A program made the translations under genes and the position numbers. A stretch of DNA of 5,499 nt from the NCBI GenBank assembly GCA_027296045.1, contig JAPUJS010000460.1:1-5499 (forward strand), read 5' to 3'. A model generated the notes under the pieces. It did no database searches. It was not told the DNA's origin and was given only the letters and a program-made list of their open reading frames with translations. Positions 1 to 4,529 of this stretch are shown here, piece after piece. Within the stretch, counting starts at the first letter, position 1. Each line of letters begins with the position of its first letter. This DNA comes from a bacterium. Lineage in GTDB: Bacteria; Latescibacterota; UBA2968.

Positions 1-240
1 GGTTCGGTTGCGATGGAAGGGGCCATTATGTCGGGGATTGGTGCTGCTGCTACCGGGGCATTGGTGGGGGCGCTCTCGGCATGGCAGACGGACTCGGATG
101 TGAAGGAAGTCGCGTTATATGCGGCGATTGTGTTCGGAACACTCGGGTTTATATCGGGATTGATCCGGGGTGCTCAGTCTACGCGGGGCTCCAAAGAGTA
201 TGTGCTGGGGCCGGTGAAACCCGATGAAAAGGAAAAGTAA
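1..240 (+). CDS. Glycine-zipper two-helix membrane protein, probably partial at 5' end
   Basis: The reading frame is open to the left edge of the window and ends at TAA 238-240. Two hydrophobic, glycine- and alanine-rich stretches are visible, about residues 7-27 (small residues spaced as in GxxxG helix packing) and 37-55, separated by a short polar turn (QTDSDVKE). A charged C-terminal tail ends in PDEKEK. This resembles the C-terminal glycine-zipper hairpin found in many small envelope proteins. The function is unknown. The start is uncertain. An ATG at 13 has no SD in the 12 bases visible. An ATG at 28 has GGAAGGGG at 15-22 and would give a 70-residue protein. The gene may also begin outside the window, because such hairpins often close a larger lipoprotein-like chain. 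An intrinsic terminator follows 14 bases after the stop. I am fairly sure it is coding and unsure of the start and role. Confidence 0.55.
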   Translation, partial: GSVAMEGAIMSGIGAAATGALVGALSAWQTDSDVKEVALYAAIVFGTLGFISGLIRGAQSTRGSKEYVLGPVKPDEKEK

Positions 241-254
241 GACACGATGATATC

Positions 255-299
255 AAGGTCGGTCTGTCTCAGTGAGGTGGACCGACCTTTCGTTGTTTT
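255..299 (+). terminator. Intrinsic terminator just before the carbonic anhydrase-like gene
   Basis: A perfect 10-bp stem pairs AAGGTCGGTC (255-264) with GACCGACCTT (280-289) around a 15-base loop, and is followed by the T-rich run TTCGTTGTTTT. It probably ends transcripts of the upstream membrane-protein gene. The SD of the next gene (GGGAG, 300-304) begins directly after the T-rich run, so any transcript reaching that gene from upstream must pass this hairpin. Confidence 0.75.
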
Positions 300-311
300 G
301 GGAGTGTGTAA

Positions 312-833
312 ATGACGATTTTGACGTTTGAAGGCCATACACCTGATATCCATGAAAGTGTTTTCGTCGCCCCGGGTGCGGTATTGGTTGGACAGGTCAT
401 AGTTGAAGAGAAGGGAAGCATCTGGTTCAACGCGGTCCTTCGTGGAGACAACGAGCCGATTCGTGTGGGCAGAGAGTCGAATATTCAGGACGGGGCCGTG
501 GTGCATACCGATCCGGGTTATCCCTGTACGGTGGGAGAGCATGTGACGGTGGGACACAATGCAATTTTGCATGGGTGCACGGTTGAAAAGGGCGTGACGG
601 TTGGGATGGGAGCGACCATCTTGAATGGTGCACGGGTGGGCGAACATGCGCTGGTGGCGGCCAATGCCCTGGTGCTGGAAGGGACAGAAGTTCCGCCTCG
701 AACGCTGGTTGCAGGGGTGCCGGCCAAACCCAGGCGGGAGTTGACGGATGAGGAGGTCGACCGGTTTTGGGGGGGGATTGAGGTGTATGTGCAGCGTCGT
801 GCGGTTTATTTAACGGAACAGCAGGGGACGTAG
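312..833 (+). CDS. Gamma-carbonic anhydrase-like hexapeptide-repeat protein (YrdA/PaaY type)
   Basis: This is a 173-residue left-handed parallel beta-helix protein of the gamma-class carbonic anhydrase-like family, normal in length for the short bacterial members. Hexapeptide repeats fill about residues 17-135 (VFVAPGAVLVGQV, then VTVGHNAILHG and VTVGMGATILNG). The three histidines expected to hold the catalytic metal across the trimer interface are present: H65 in VVHTD, and H82 and H87 in GHNAILHGC. The family's R44, D46, Q59 and D60 are also present in LRGDN and NIQDG. The C-terminal helix follows the usual AGVPAKPRREL segment. The family members are cytoplasmic trimers. Many bind zinc or iron, and only some have measured CO2-hydration activity, so the reaction is inferred. 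The ATG at 312 has SD GGGAG seven bases upstream. It stands between two terminators and may be monocistronic. Confidence 0.92.
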   Translation: MTILTFEGHTPDIHESVFVAPGAVLVGQVIVEEKGSIWFNAVLRGDNEPIRVGRESNIQDGAVVHTDPGYPCTVGEHVTVGHNAILHGCTVEKGVTVGMGATILNGARVGEHALVAANALVLEGTEVPPRTLVAGVPAKPRRELTDEEVDRFWGGIEVYVQRRAVYLTEQQGT

Positions 834-835
834 AG

Positions 836-910
836 ATGGCAGGCGAGCGATTGAAAATGGGTGTGTCGGTGCCGGTGCGTTTGCTTCGCGTCGACATTTA
901 CCCCGTTTGA
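836..910 (+). CDS. Possible 24-residue small ORF in the leader before the DUF309 gene
   Basis: The ATG at 836 starts two bases after the carbonic anhydrase-like stop codon and runs to TGA 908-910. It encodes 24 residues starting MAGERLKMG and ending RVDIYPV. GGGG at 824-827 could serve as SD, and the short distance to the preceding stop would allow coupled translation. Codons resemble those of the neighbours. No domain can be assigned. It could be a small protein, a leader peptide for the structured region that follows, or a chance open frame. The case rests only on position and a possible SD, so confidence is low. Confidence 0.2.
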   Translation: MAGERLKMGVSVPVRLLRVDIYPV

Positions 911-966
911 AGGAGCGGGAAGGGCGACGCGTCGATTGGTGAAGTGGAGGCTGCATGAAATGCTTT

Positions 967-995
967 GGACAGGCCGGTGCCTGTCCTTTTTTATT
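967..995 (+). terminator. Strong intrinsic terminator immediately before the DUF309 start
   Basis: A perfect 8-bp GC-rich stem pairs GGACAGGC (967-974) with GCCTGTCC (979-986), closed by a CGGT tetraloop and followed by six T residues (987-992). It would end transcripts of the carbonic anhydrase-like gene. It lies only about 13 bases before the preferred DUF309 ATG at 1008, leaving no room for a promoter between them. Confidence 0.8.
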
Positions 996-1007
996 GGATG
1001 TGATGTT

Positions 1008-1394
1008 ATGGACAAGAATGGGGCAGATGATCCTGCTGCGGGATTAGAGAAGGGGATCCGGGAGTTTAATGCGGGAGATTTTTACGAGGCTCACGATACG
1101 TGGGAAGAAACGTGGCAGGGTGTGAGAGGGCCCGAGCGATTATTTTTTCAGGGGATGATTCAACTGGCGATTGGGTTTTATCATTTGACCTGTGAAAATT
1201 ATCCCGGGGCAGAACATTTACTAACCCGGGGAATTGAGAAGCTGGGGGCTTATTTGCCGGATCACCGACAGGTGGATCTGGCAGATCTGGTTATCCGGTC
1301 GGCAGAGGCGCTGGAATGGGTGGTGGCGATTCGGGCGGAAAGGGGGGAGGGATATGAGGAAACGTTGATTCCTCAGATTCAGCGGGTAAAATAA
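1008..1394 (+). CDS. DUF309 family protein
   Basis: This is a 128-residue, mostly helical cytoplasmic protein. The DUF309 hallmark is clear near the N-terminus: FNAGDFYEAHDTWEETW at about residues 20-36, followed by RLFFQGMIQLAIGFYHL at about 44-60, with histidines at 29 and 59. The biochemical role of this family is not established. The frame is open upstream to a GTG at 861, but that segment is cysteine- and arginine-rich, non-homologous in look, and contains the terminator. ATG 1008 places the hallmark about 20 residues in, as usual. An in-frame ATG at 960 has a better SD (GGAGG, 946-950) but would place the hairpin inside the coding sequence and add 16 odd residues. ATG 1008 has only a weak GGA upstream (996-998). 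The family call is firm and the start less so. Confidence 0.85.
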   Translation: MDKNGADDPAAGLEKGIREFNAGDFYEAHDTWEETWQGVRGPERLFFQGMIQLAIGFYHLTCENYPGAEHLLTRGIEKLGAYLPDHRQVDLADLVIRSAEALEWVVAIRAERGEGYEETLIPQIQRVK

Positions 1395-1439
1395 ATGTGG
1401 AGTGGCTGATTAAGCTTTCCCATTTTCATCGTAGCGCTC

Positions 1440-1491
1440 CGATCGAATATGTACCGTTTGGTATAGATTATGACGGTTTGAATATTGATCG
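1440..1491. promoter_or_regulatory. Extended imperfect dyad upstream of the lipoprotein promoter
   Basis: Nested inverted repeats share a centre near 1465. CGATC (1440-1444) pairs with GATCG (1487-1491), AATAT (1446-1450) with ATATT (1482-1486), and ACCGT (1453-1457) with ACGGT (1473-1477). The outer edge lies 12 bases before the -35 box at 1503, a place suited to an activator or regulator site. There is no T-run, so it is not a usual terminator for the DUF309 gene. The identity of any binding protein is unknown. Confidence 0.3.
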
Positions 1492-1502
1492 AAGGTCGGA
1501 AA

Positions 1503-1531
1503 TTGACTTTGCATAGGAAGTGTAGTATATT
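1503..1531 (+). promoter_or_regulatory. Sigma-70-type promoter of the lipoprotein gene
   Basis: TTGACT (1503-1508, 5 of 6 to TTGACA) is separated by exactly 17 bases from TATATT (1526-1531, 5 of 6 to TATAAT). Transcription would begin near 1538, giving a leader of about 35 bases before the ATG at 1573. This is the closest match to a housekeeping promoter in the window. Confidence 0.75.
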
Positions 1532-1572
1532 GCTCGAAGACACGGTCTGTCGCCGGGAAAAAGGATGTAGGT

Positions 1573-2205
1573 ATGATCAAACGCTGGATGGTTCTGTGGA
1601 GCTTGTTTGTCCTTGTGGGGTGTGGGTCGTCGAATCCGGTGAATAATACGACACCCCCGGGGGAAACAGATACGCCGCTTGCGCCGACTACATTGATGGT
1701 GCTTCCTGTGGAAGATTTGCTGGCCTATTTGAGACAGATCGATCCGATGTTTCGGGATGGGGGGCCGATTCAGGTGATGAACCAGGAGTATGCGGGGGTG
1801 ACGGTCGATGTGACACTGGATCTGGTTCCCAGGTATTGGGCACGGCAATTTACCCGTAATTTGCTTGCACGGATTGAAAGTTTGCAGGCTACTCTGCAGA
1901 GCATACGGCCGGAAAATCCCACGATTCGGCAGATTCATATTGAAGAATTAGAAGGTGCCTTTGTGGATTATCTCGATGGTGTGAATTATTTTGAGCAGAA
2001 CATAGAAAACCTGACTGCGAATATAGTCGATGAGTTGAATCGGCGGATGGGGTCGGGCAATGTGCATTTGATTCGGCTGGAAATTTTTTTGAGCGATCTG
2101 GCAGGGGGGCCGGTGAACCTGGGCTCGGGAAGTGGGCAGGGGGCAGGGCCTTTGGGGGTGAATCAGATCTCGGGTACGTCTTTTGAAGGTGGATTGGGAC
2201 TTTAA
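1573..2205 (+). CDS. Secreted lipoprotein of unknown function
   Basis: This 210-residue protein has a short type II signal peptide: MIKRWM, then a hydrophobic core, then lipobox LVGC with the lipidated cysteine at 17. The next residues are GSSN, with no aspartate at +2, so outer-membrane sorting is plausible if the rules of E. coli apply. A Pro/Thr-rich linker (about 18-40) leads to a mixed helical domain (about 41-177) with motifs such as VEDLLAYLRQIDPMF and a long amphipathic stretch around NLLARIESLQATLQSI. The last 33 or so residues are glycine-rich and look disordered. I recognise no known family. Start: AAGGA at 1561-1565 lies seven bases before the ATG. It has its own promoter and terminator, so it appears monocistronic. 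Confidence 0.85.
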   Translation: MIKRWMVLWSLFVLVGCGSSNPVNNTTPPGETDTPLAPTTLMVLPVEDLLAYLRQIDPMFRDGGPIQVMNQEYAGVTVDVTLDLVPRYWARQFTRNLLARIESLQATLQSIRPENPTIRQIHIEELEGAFVDYLDGVNYFEQNIENLTANIVDELNRRMGSGNVHLIRLEIFLSDLAGGPVNLGSGSGQGAGPLGVNQISGTSFEGGLGL

Positions 2206-2337
2206 CGCGGTCGAAGGGGGAGATGGCCCATCGACAGCAGCAGGTGAAGGTGCGGGAGTTGGAAGGTTAAGTAGCGAGATATCGACGGATCCTGGGGATG
2301 GAAGAATTGGGTTAGGAGTTCGATTGTGTGGTGAGAT

Positions 2338-2364
2338 AGCCGAAGCGATTGCTTCGGTTTTTTT
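2338..2364 (+). terminator. Intrinsic terminator of the lipoprotein gene
   Basis: CCGAAGC (2340-2346) pairs perfectly with GCTTCGG (2351-2357) around a GATT tetraloop, extended by A-T and G-T pairs at the base, and is followed by seven T residues (2358-2364). It lies about 130 bases after the lipoprotein stop. Confidence 0.88.
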
Positions 2365-2412
2365 GTGCTATTAGCAGCAAGTGGAGGGGAGTGCTGGTTT
2401 AAATATTTGTTA

Positions 2413-2434
2413 AATCAATATGTTACGGTTGATT
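2413..2434. promoter_or_regulatory. Inverted repeat AATCAA-N10-TTGATT (possible protein-binding site)
   Basis: AATCAA (2413-2418) and TTGATT (2429-2434) form a perfect 6-bp inverted repeat with a 10-base spacer, one helical turn and a half between half-site centres. The left part (2413-2425) also fits the IHF consensus WATCAANNNNTTR exactly. It lies about 185 bases upstream of the sigma-54-type promoter. A role is inferred from symmetry and position only. Confidence 0.3.
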
Positions 2435-2464
2435 TTCTGTTGTTTGTGGCTTATCATAGAACCA

Positions 2465-2517
2465 ACTCCCCCGGTTGCTGATATGCTCCATTTTTCACAT
2501 TCAGAGGCCGGGGGTGT
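2465..2517. promoter_or_regulatory. GC-rich inverted repeat with 33-base loop
   Basis: CCCCCGG (2468-2474) pairs with CCGGGGG (2508-2514). The stem extends outward by two more pairs past one T-T mismatch. It stands out in an AT-rich stretch, has no T-run after it, and ends about 80 bases before the -24 element of the sigma-54-type promoter. It could be an upstream activator site or a relic structure. Confidence 0.35.
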
Positions 2518-2536
2518 CGTGTTTCCGCCACAGCGT

Positions 2537-2550
2537 AATCGACGTTGATT
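2537..2550. promoter_or_regulatory. 14-bp near-palindrome in enhancer position
   Basis: AATCGACGTTGATT is symmetric at six of seven base pairs. Its right half repeats the TTGATT of the dyad at 2413-2434. It sits roughly 70-83 bases upstream of the start expected from the sigma-54-type promoter, the usual distance for a bacterial enhancer-binding protein site. The regulator is not identifiable here. Confidence 0.35.
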
Positions 2551-2594
2551 TTTTATCTACTTGTTTTTTTGTGAGATAGATCATACGGACTTTC

Positions 2595-2610
2595 TGGCAT
2601 AAAATTTGCG
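2595..2610 (+). promoter_or_regulatory. Sigma-54 (RpoN)-type -24/-12 promoter
   Basis: TGGCA (2595-2599) and TTGC (2606-2609) are both exact to the core sigma-54 elements, with the invariant GG and GC separated by the required 10 bases. The consensus C after TGGCA is T, and the base after TTGC is G rather than A or T. Transcription would start near 2620 and read into the gene at 2714. A chance match is possible, but the two elements and spacing together are unlikely to coincide in a promoter-length region. Confidence 0.6.
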
Positions 2611-2633
2611 TTATTAAATCTAAAATATATAAT
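2606..2633 (+). promoter_or_regulatory. Sigma-70-like promoter overlapping the sigma-54-type site
   Basis: TTGCGT (2606-2611) is followed after 16 bases by a perfect TATAAT (2628-2633). Its -35 box shares bases with the -12 element of the sigma-54-type site, so the two holoenzymes could not bind at once. The -35 match is weak and the region is AT-rich, so the -10 may be fortuitous. Confidence 0.4.
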
Positions 2634-2713
2634 CAATAAAACTTATAATTTGCCGATTCTAGTAATAGGGTTTTTGTCTGTCGGGCAGGAGATGCTTTGA
2701 GAAAGGGGACGTT

Positions 2714-3442
2714 ATGCTGAGTCACCAGTATCAGATCGTTGGCACGGGAGAACGAGAGGAATCGCTGTTTTTCATGTTGGACTCCTTGCTTCGATCCCGG
2801 ATTGAGACGGGGGAGGAAACCACCGACGACGAAGATGTGAACGTCTATCTGGCCGGGTTGCTGCATTCGTTTATGGACCAGAGTTTTGAGGTGCAAAACG
2901 GGGCGTTGATTACGCGCTACGAGTCTGAAGTTTTCGCCCAGACCGAAGCCTGCAGCGATTTGCGGTCTCAATATCGGATTTATCGGAGCAACGGGGATTA
3001 TGCGTTGATGGCGACCGGTATGTTCGAACTGCTTCGGTCTGGCCGATTGGAAACAGACGAGGCGGAACTGGTTGCTCGAGGGCGCGCCTATTACCGGTAT
3101 GCGTCGAATTTCCACGAGCGGTTTTCCAGGAAGGAAACGGGTGTATCGGTGGTGTTGGGAAAATTATCGGATCGATTTGAGGTGTATACCAAGGTGTTGT
3201 CGCACATGCGGGTGTCTTATTTCAATTTGTTAAAACGATTGTCGCAGGGCGAAATTTTTCACATTCAGCGGAAGGCGCAGGAAGGGCTTCAGTTTGAGTC
3301 GGTGCGGGAAGGGCGCGACTGTTTTCTGGATGCGTATTCGGATTGGATGAAGTCGGGTTCGGAACTGCATCGGGCCCGGGTGAACGCGATGGGGGAGGCG
3401 TTGATAAAGGTGGATCCGAAGTTCCGGTTTGAAGGGATTTGA
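2714..3442 (+). CDS. Hypothetical 242-residue soluble protein, sigma-54-type control region
   Basis: I do not recognise this protein. It has no signal peptide or membrane segment and looks predominantly alpha-helical and cytoplasmic. An acidic stretch (about 31-41, ETGEETTDDED) separates an N-terminal helix from the body. The body has aromatic-rich helices, including YLAGLLHSFM (about 45-54), GDYALMATGMFELLRSGRL, GRAYYRYASNFHERF and SYFNLLKRL. The last two resemble the packing of an all-helical repeat or four-helix bundle, but no repeat or metal motif is clear. The start ATG 2714 is preceded by AAAGGGGA (2702-2709). An in-frame stop at 2666-2668 limits any extension, and no better start lies between. 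It is transcribed alone, between a long regulatory region and a strong terminator. That organisation suggests a conditionally expressed function, which I cannot name. Confidence 0.82.
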   Translation: MLSHQYQIVGTGEREESLFFMLDSLLRSRIETGEETTDDEDVNVYLAGLLHSFMDQSFEVQNGALITRYESEVFAQTEACSDLRSQYRIYRSNGDYALMATGMFELLRSGRLETDEAELVARGRAYYRYASNFHERFSRKETGVSVVLGKLSDRFEVYTKVLSHMRVSYFNLLKRLSQGEIFHIQRKAQEGLQFESVREGRDCFLDAYSDWMKSGSELHRARVNAMGEALIKVDPKFRFEGI

Positions 3443-3531
3443 GGGGCGGGATCACGAAGGGGATCGCAGAGGGCCGCAGAACCCATCCACACCACCCTGG
3501 TCCTTGCAAGTGCGGACGTGTCAAAAATAAG
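3443..3531. other. Short 3' spacer before the convergent terminator
   Basis: This 89-base stretch follows the stop of the unknown gene. It shows only a weak GTCC/GGAC hairpin near 3510-3526 and no gene or T-run. It is probably the 3' untranslated end of the upstream transcript. Confidence 0.4.
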
Positions 3532-3565
3532 AAAAGGGCGAAGCAGATACATGCTTCGCCCTTTT
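3532..3565. terminator. Bidirectional intrinsic terminator between convergent genes
   Basis: A perfect 13-bp stem pairs AAAAGGGCGAAGC (3532-3544) with GCTTCGCCCTTTT (3553-3565) around an 8-base loop. On the + strand the T-run continues to 3569. On the - strand the stem is followed by TTTTCTTATTTTT. It therefore serves the unknown gene on the + strand and the MoxR/DUF58 operon on the - strand. Confidence 0.92.
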
Positions 3566-3620
3566 TTTTAAAAAGGACGCAGGCATCTTAATCGTTTGCG
3601 AAGCTGGATGGGGTTGCCTA

Positions 3621-4514
3621 CTACATCAGTCGTTTCCGTTTTGCCAGGTAGTTGAAAAGTGCGATATCGAAAGGCTCGGTGGTGTCGAGCAGGACATAGT
3701 CGATGAGGCTGTTGCGGCATTCCCGGCGGAAGCGGTCGATGAGGTTGTTCATATGGTTGCGGTAGTCGGGGGCAATGTGCCAGGGTTCGGTGGCGATGCC
3801 GGTGCCGGATTCCAGATCCACAAAGCGGGTTTCGCGGTCGAAGGCCAGGTCGCGTTCTCGGGGGTCCAGGATGTGGAAGACGATGACCTCGTGTTTGCGG
3901 TGGCGAAAGTGTTTGAGGCCCGAGAGCAGGGTGTCGGGGTCGTCGAGCAGATCGGAGAAGATGATGATGAGGCCGCGCCGTTTGATGCGTTCGGCCAGGT
4001 CGTGGAAGGCAACCGCCAGATCGGTGTCGGTGCCTTCTGGGGTGGTGGACTGGAGGGCGGTGAGCAGGGTGTGAAGGTGACTTTCGACGGAGCGAGGGGG
4101 CAAGTAGGTGCGGATGCGGTTGTCGAAGGAGACCAGGCTGACGGCGTCGCGCTGGCGGAGCATGAGGTGGGCCAGGGCGGCGGCGATGTAGGTGGTGTAT
4201 TGAAACTTGGTCAGGTCGCCAGAGCCATAGGCCATGGAGGCGCTGATGTCGAGCAGCAGGTAGGCTTTGAGGTTGGTTTCTTCTTCGTATTGTTTGATGT
4301 AGAGGCGGTCGGTTTTGGCAAAGGCCTTCCAGTCCAGGTCGCGCAGGGGGTCGCCGGGCATGTAGGGGCGGTATTCGGAGAATTCGACCGAGAAGCCGTG
4401 GTAGGGGCTCTGGTGGAGGCCTGTGATGAAGCCTTCGACAATCAGGCGGGCGACCAGATCCAGACGCGTAAAGCGGGAGACGGATTCGGGTTTGAGATAG
4501 TCGGTGACGTTCAT
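3621..4514 (-). CDS. DUF58 domain protein (von Willebrand A-like), MoxR partner
   Basis: This is a 297-residue protein without signal peptide or membrane span, the normal length for short DUF58 members. The DUF58 signature fills about residues 38-79: YHGFSVEFSEYRPYMPGD, then RDLDWKAFAKTDRLYIKQYEEE. It is followed by a von Willebrand A-like fold whose metal-site motif DISAS is intact (D89, S91, S93), with candidate T162 or T164 and D188 (FSD) completing the site. Proteins of this kind are encoded beside MoxR ATPases and are thought to act with them in chaperone-like maturation or assembly of envelope or metal-containing targets; the target here is unknown. The ATG lies 15 bases after the MoxR stop with no clear SD, so translation is probably coupled. 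The gene ends in tandem TAG TAG just before the shared terminator. Confidence 0.93.
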   Translation of the reverse strand: MNVTDYLKPESVSRFTRLDLVARLIVEGFITGLHQSPYHGFSVEFSEYRPYMPGDPLRDLDWKAFAKTDRLYIKQYEEETNLKAYLLLDISASMAYGSGDLTKFQYTTYIAAALAHLMLRQRDAVSLVSFDNRIRTYLPPRSVESHLHTLLTALQSTTPEGTDTDLAVAFHDLAERIKRRGLIIIFSDLLDDPDTLLSGLKHFRHRKHEVIVFHILDPRERDLAFDRETRFVDLESGTGIATEPWHIAPDYRNHMNNLIDRFRRECRNSLIDYVLLDTTEPFDIALFNYLAKRKRLM

Positions 4515-4529
4515 TGGGTTTCAGGCGCC

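Larger units (their letters stand above)
834..1007 (+). other. Intergenic leader with nested hairpins, ending at a terminator
   Basis: This 174-base gap holds the possible small ORF and several dyads. GCGTCG (888-893) can pair with CGACGC (925-930), and inside that CCCG (902-905) can pair with CGGG (916-919). A small GCAT/ATGC hairpin (953-963) follows, then the terminator at 967-995. No recognised riboswitch core or tRNA fold was found, and no good sigma-70 -10 box is visible. The order of small ORF, structured RNA, terminator and start codon is compatible with a transcription attenuator. It is equally compatible with an ordinary 3' region of the carbonic anhydrase-like gene. Confidence 0.4.
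2206..2713 (+). other. 508-base AT-rich intergenic region, mainly regulatory
   Basis: No convincing gene lies here. The first part, to 2337, is the 3' untranslated region of the lipoprotein transcript. An open frame at 2183-2374 runs through the terminator and is judged spurious. After the terminator (2338-2364) the sequence turns AT-rich and holds the AATCAA/TTGATT dyads, a GC-rich inverted repeat (2465-2517), a sigma-54-type promoter, an overlapping sigma-70-like promoter, and about 90 bases of leader to the ATG at 2714. No tRNA or known riboswitch was recognised. Confidence 0.6.

Noticed and set aside
130..142. Perfect 13-base palindrome GTGTTCGGAACAC near a weak TTGTGT-N16-TATATC promoter-like pair
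   Set aside because: It lies inside codons of the first gene and the promoter match is poor; it could serve the next gene, but the evidence is too thin to annotate.
861..1007. N-terminal extension of the DUF309 gene to GTG 861
   Set aside because: The added residues are Cys/Arg-rich, unlike the family, have no SD, and run through a strong intrinsic terminator.
2223..2270. 15-codon ORF after the lipoprotein gene (MAHRQQ start)
   Set aside because: Too short, SD too close to the ATG, and no supporting context.
2183..2374. 63-codon ORF overlapping the end of the lipoprotein gene
   Set aside because: It has a TTG start without SD, low-complexity Gly-rich product, and includes the whole terminator hairpin and T-run as codons.
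2206..2713. Search for tRNA, CRISPR or insertion-sequence ends in the large gap
   Set aside because: No cloverleaf, regular repeat-spacer pattern, or terminal inverted repeats with target duplication were seen; only promoter-like and dyad elements remain.
2633..3115. Minus-strand ORF of 160 codons across the start of the unknown + strand gene
   Set aside because: The opposite strand has a clear SD, promoter and terminator. This frame has none of these and covers promoter sequence.
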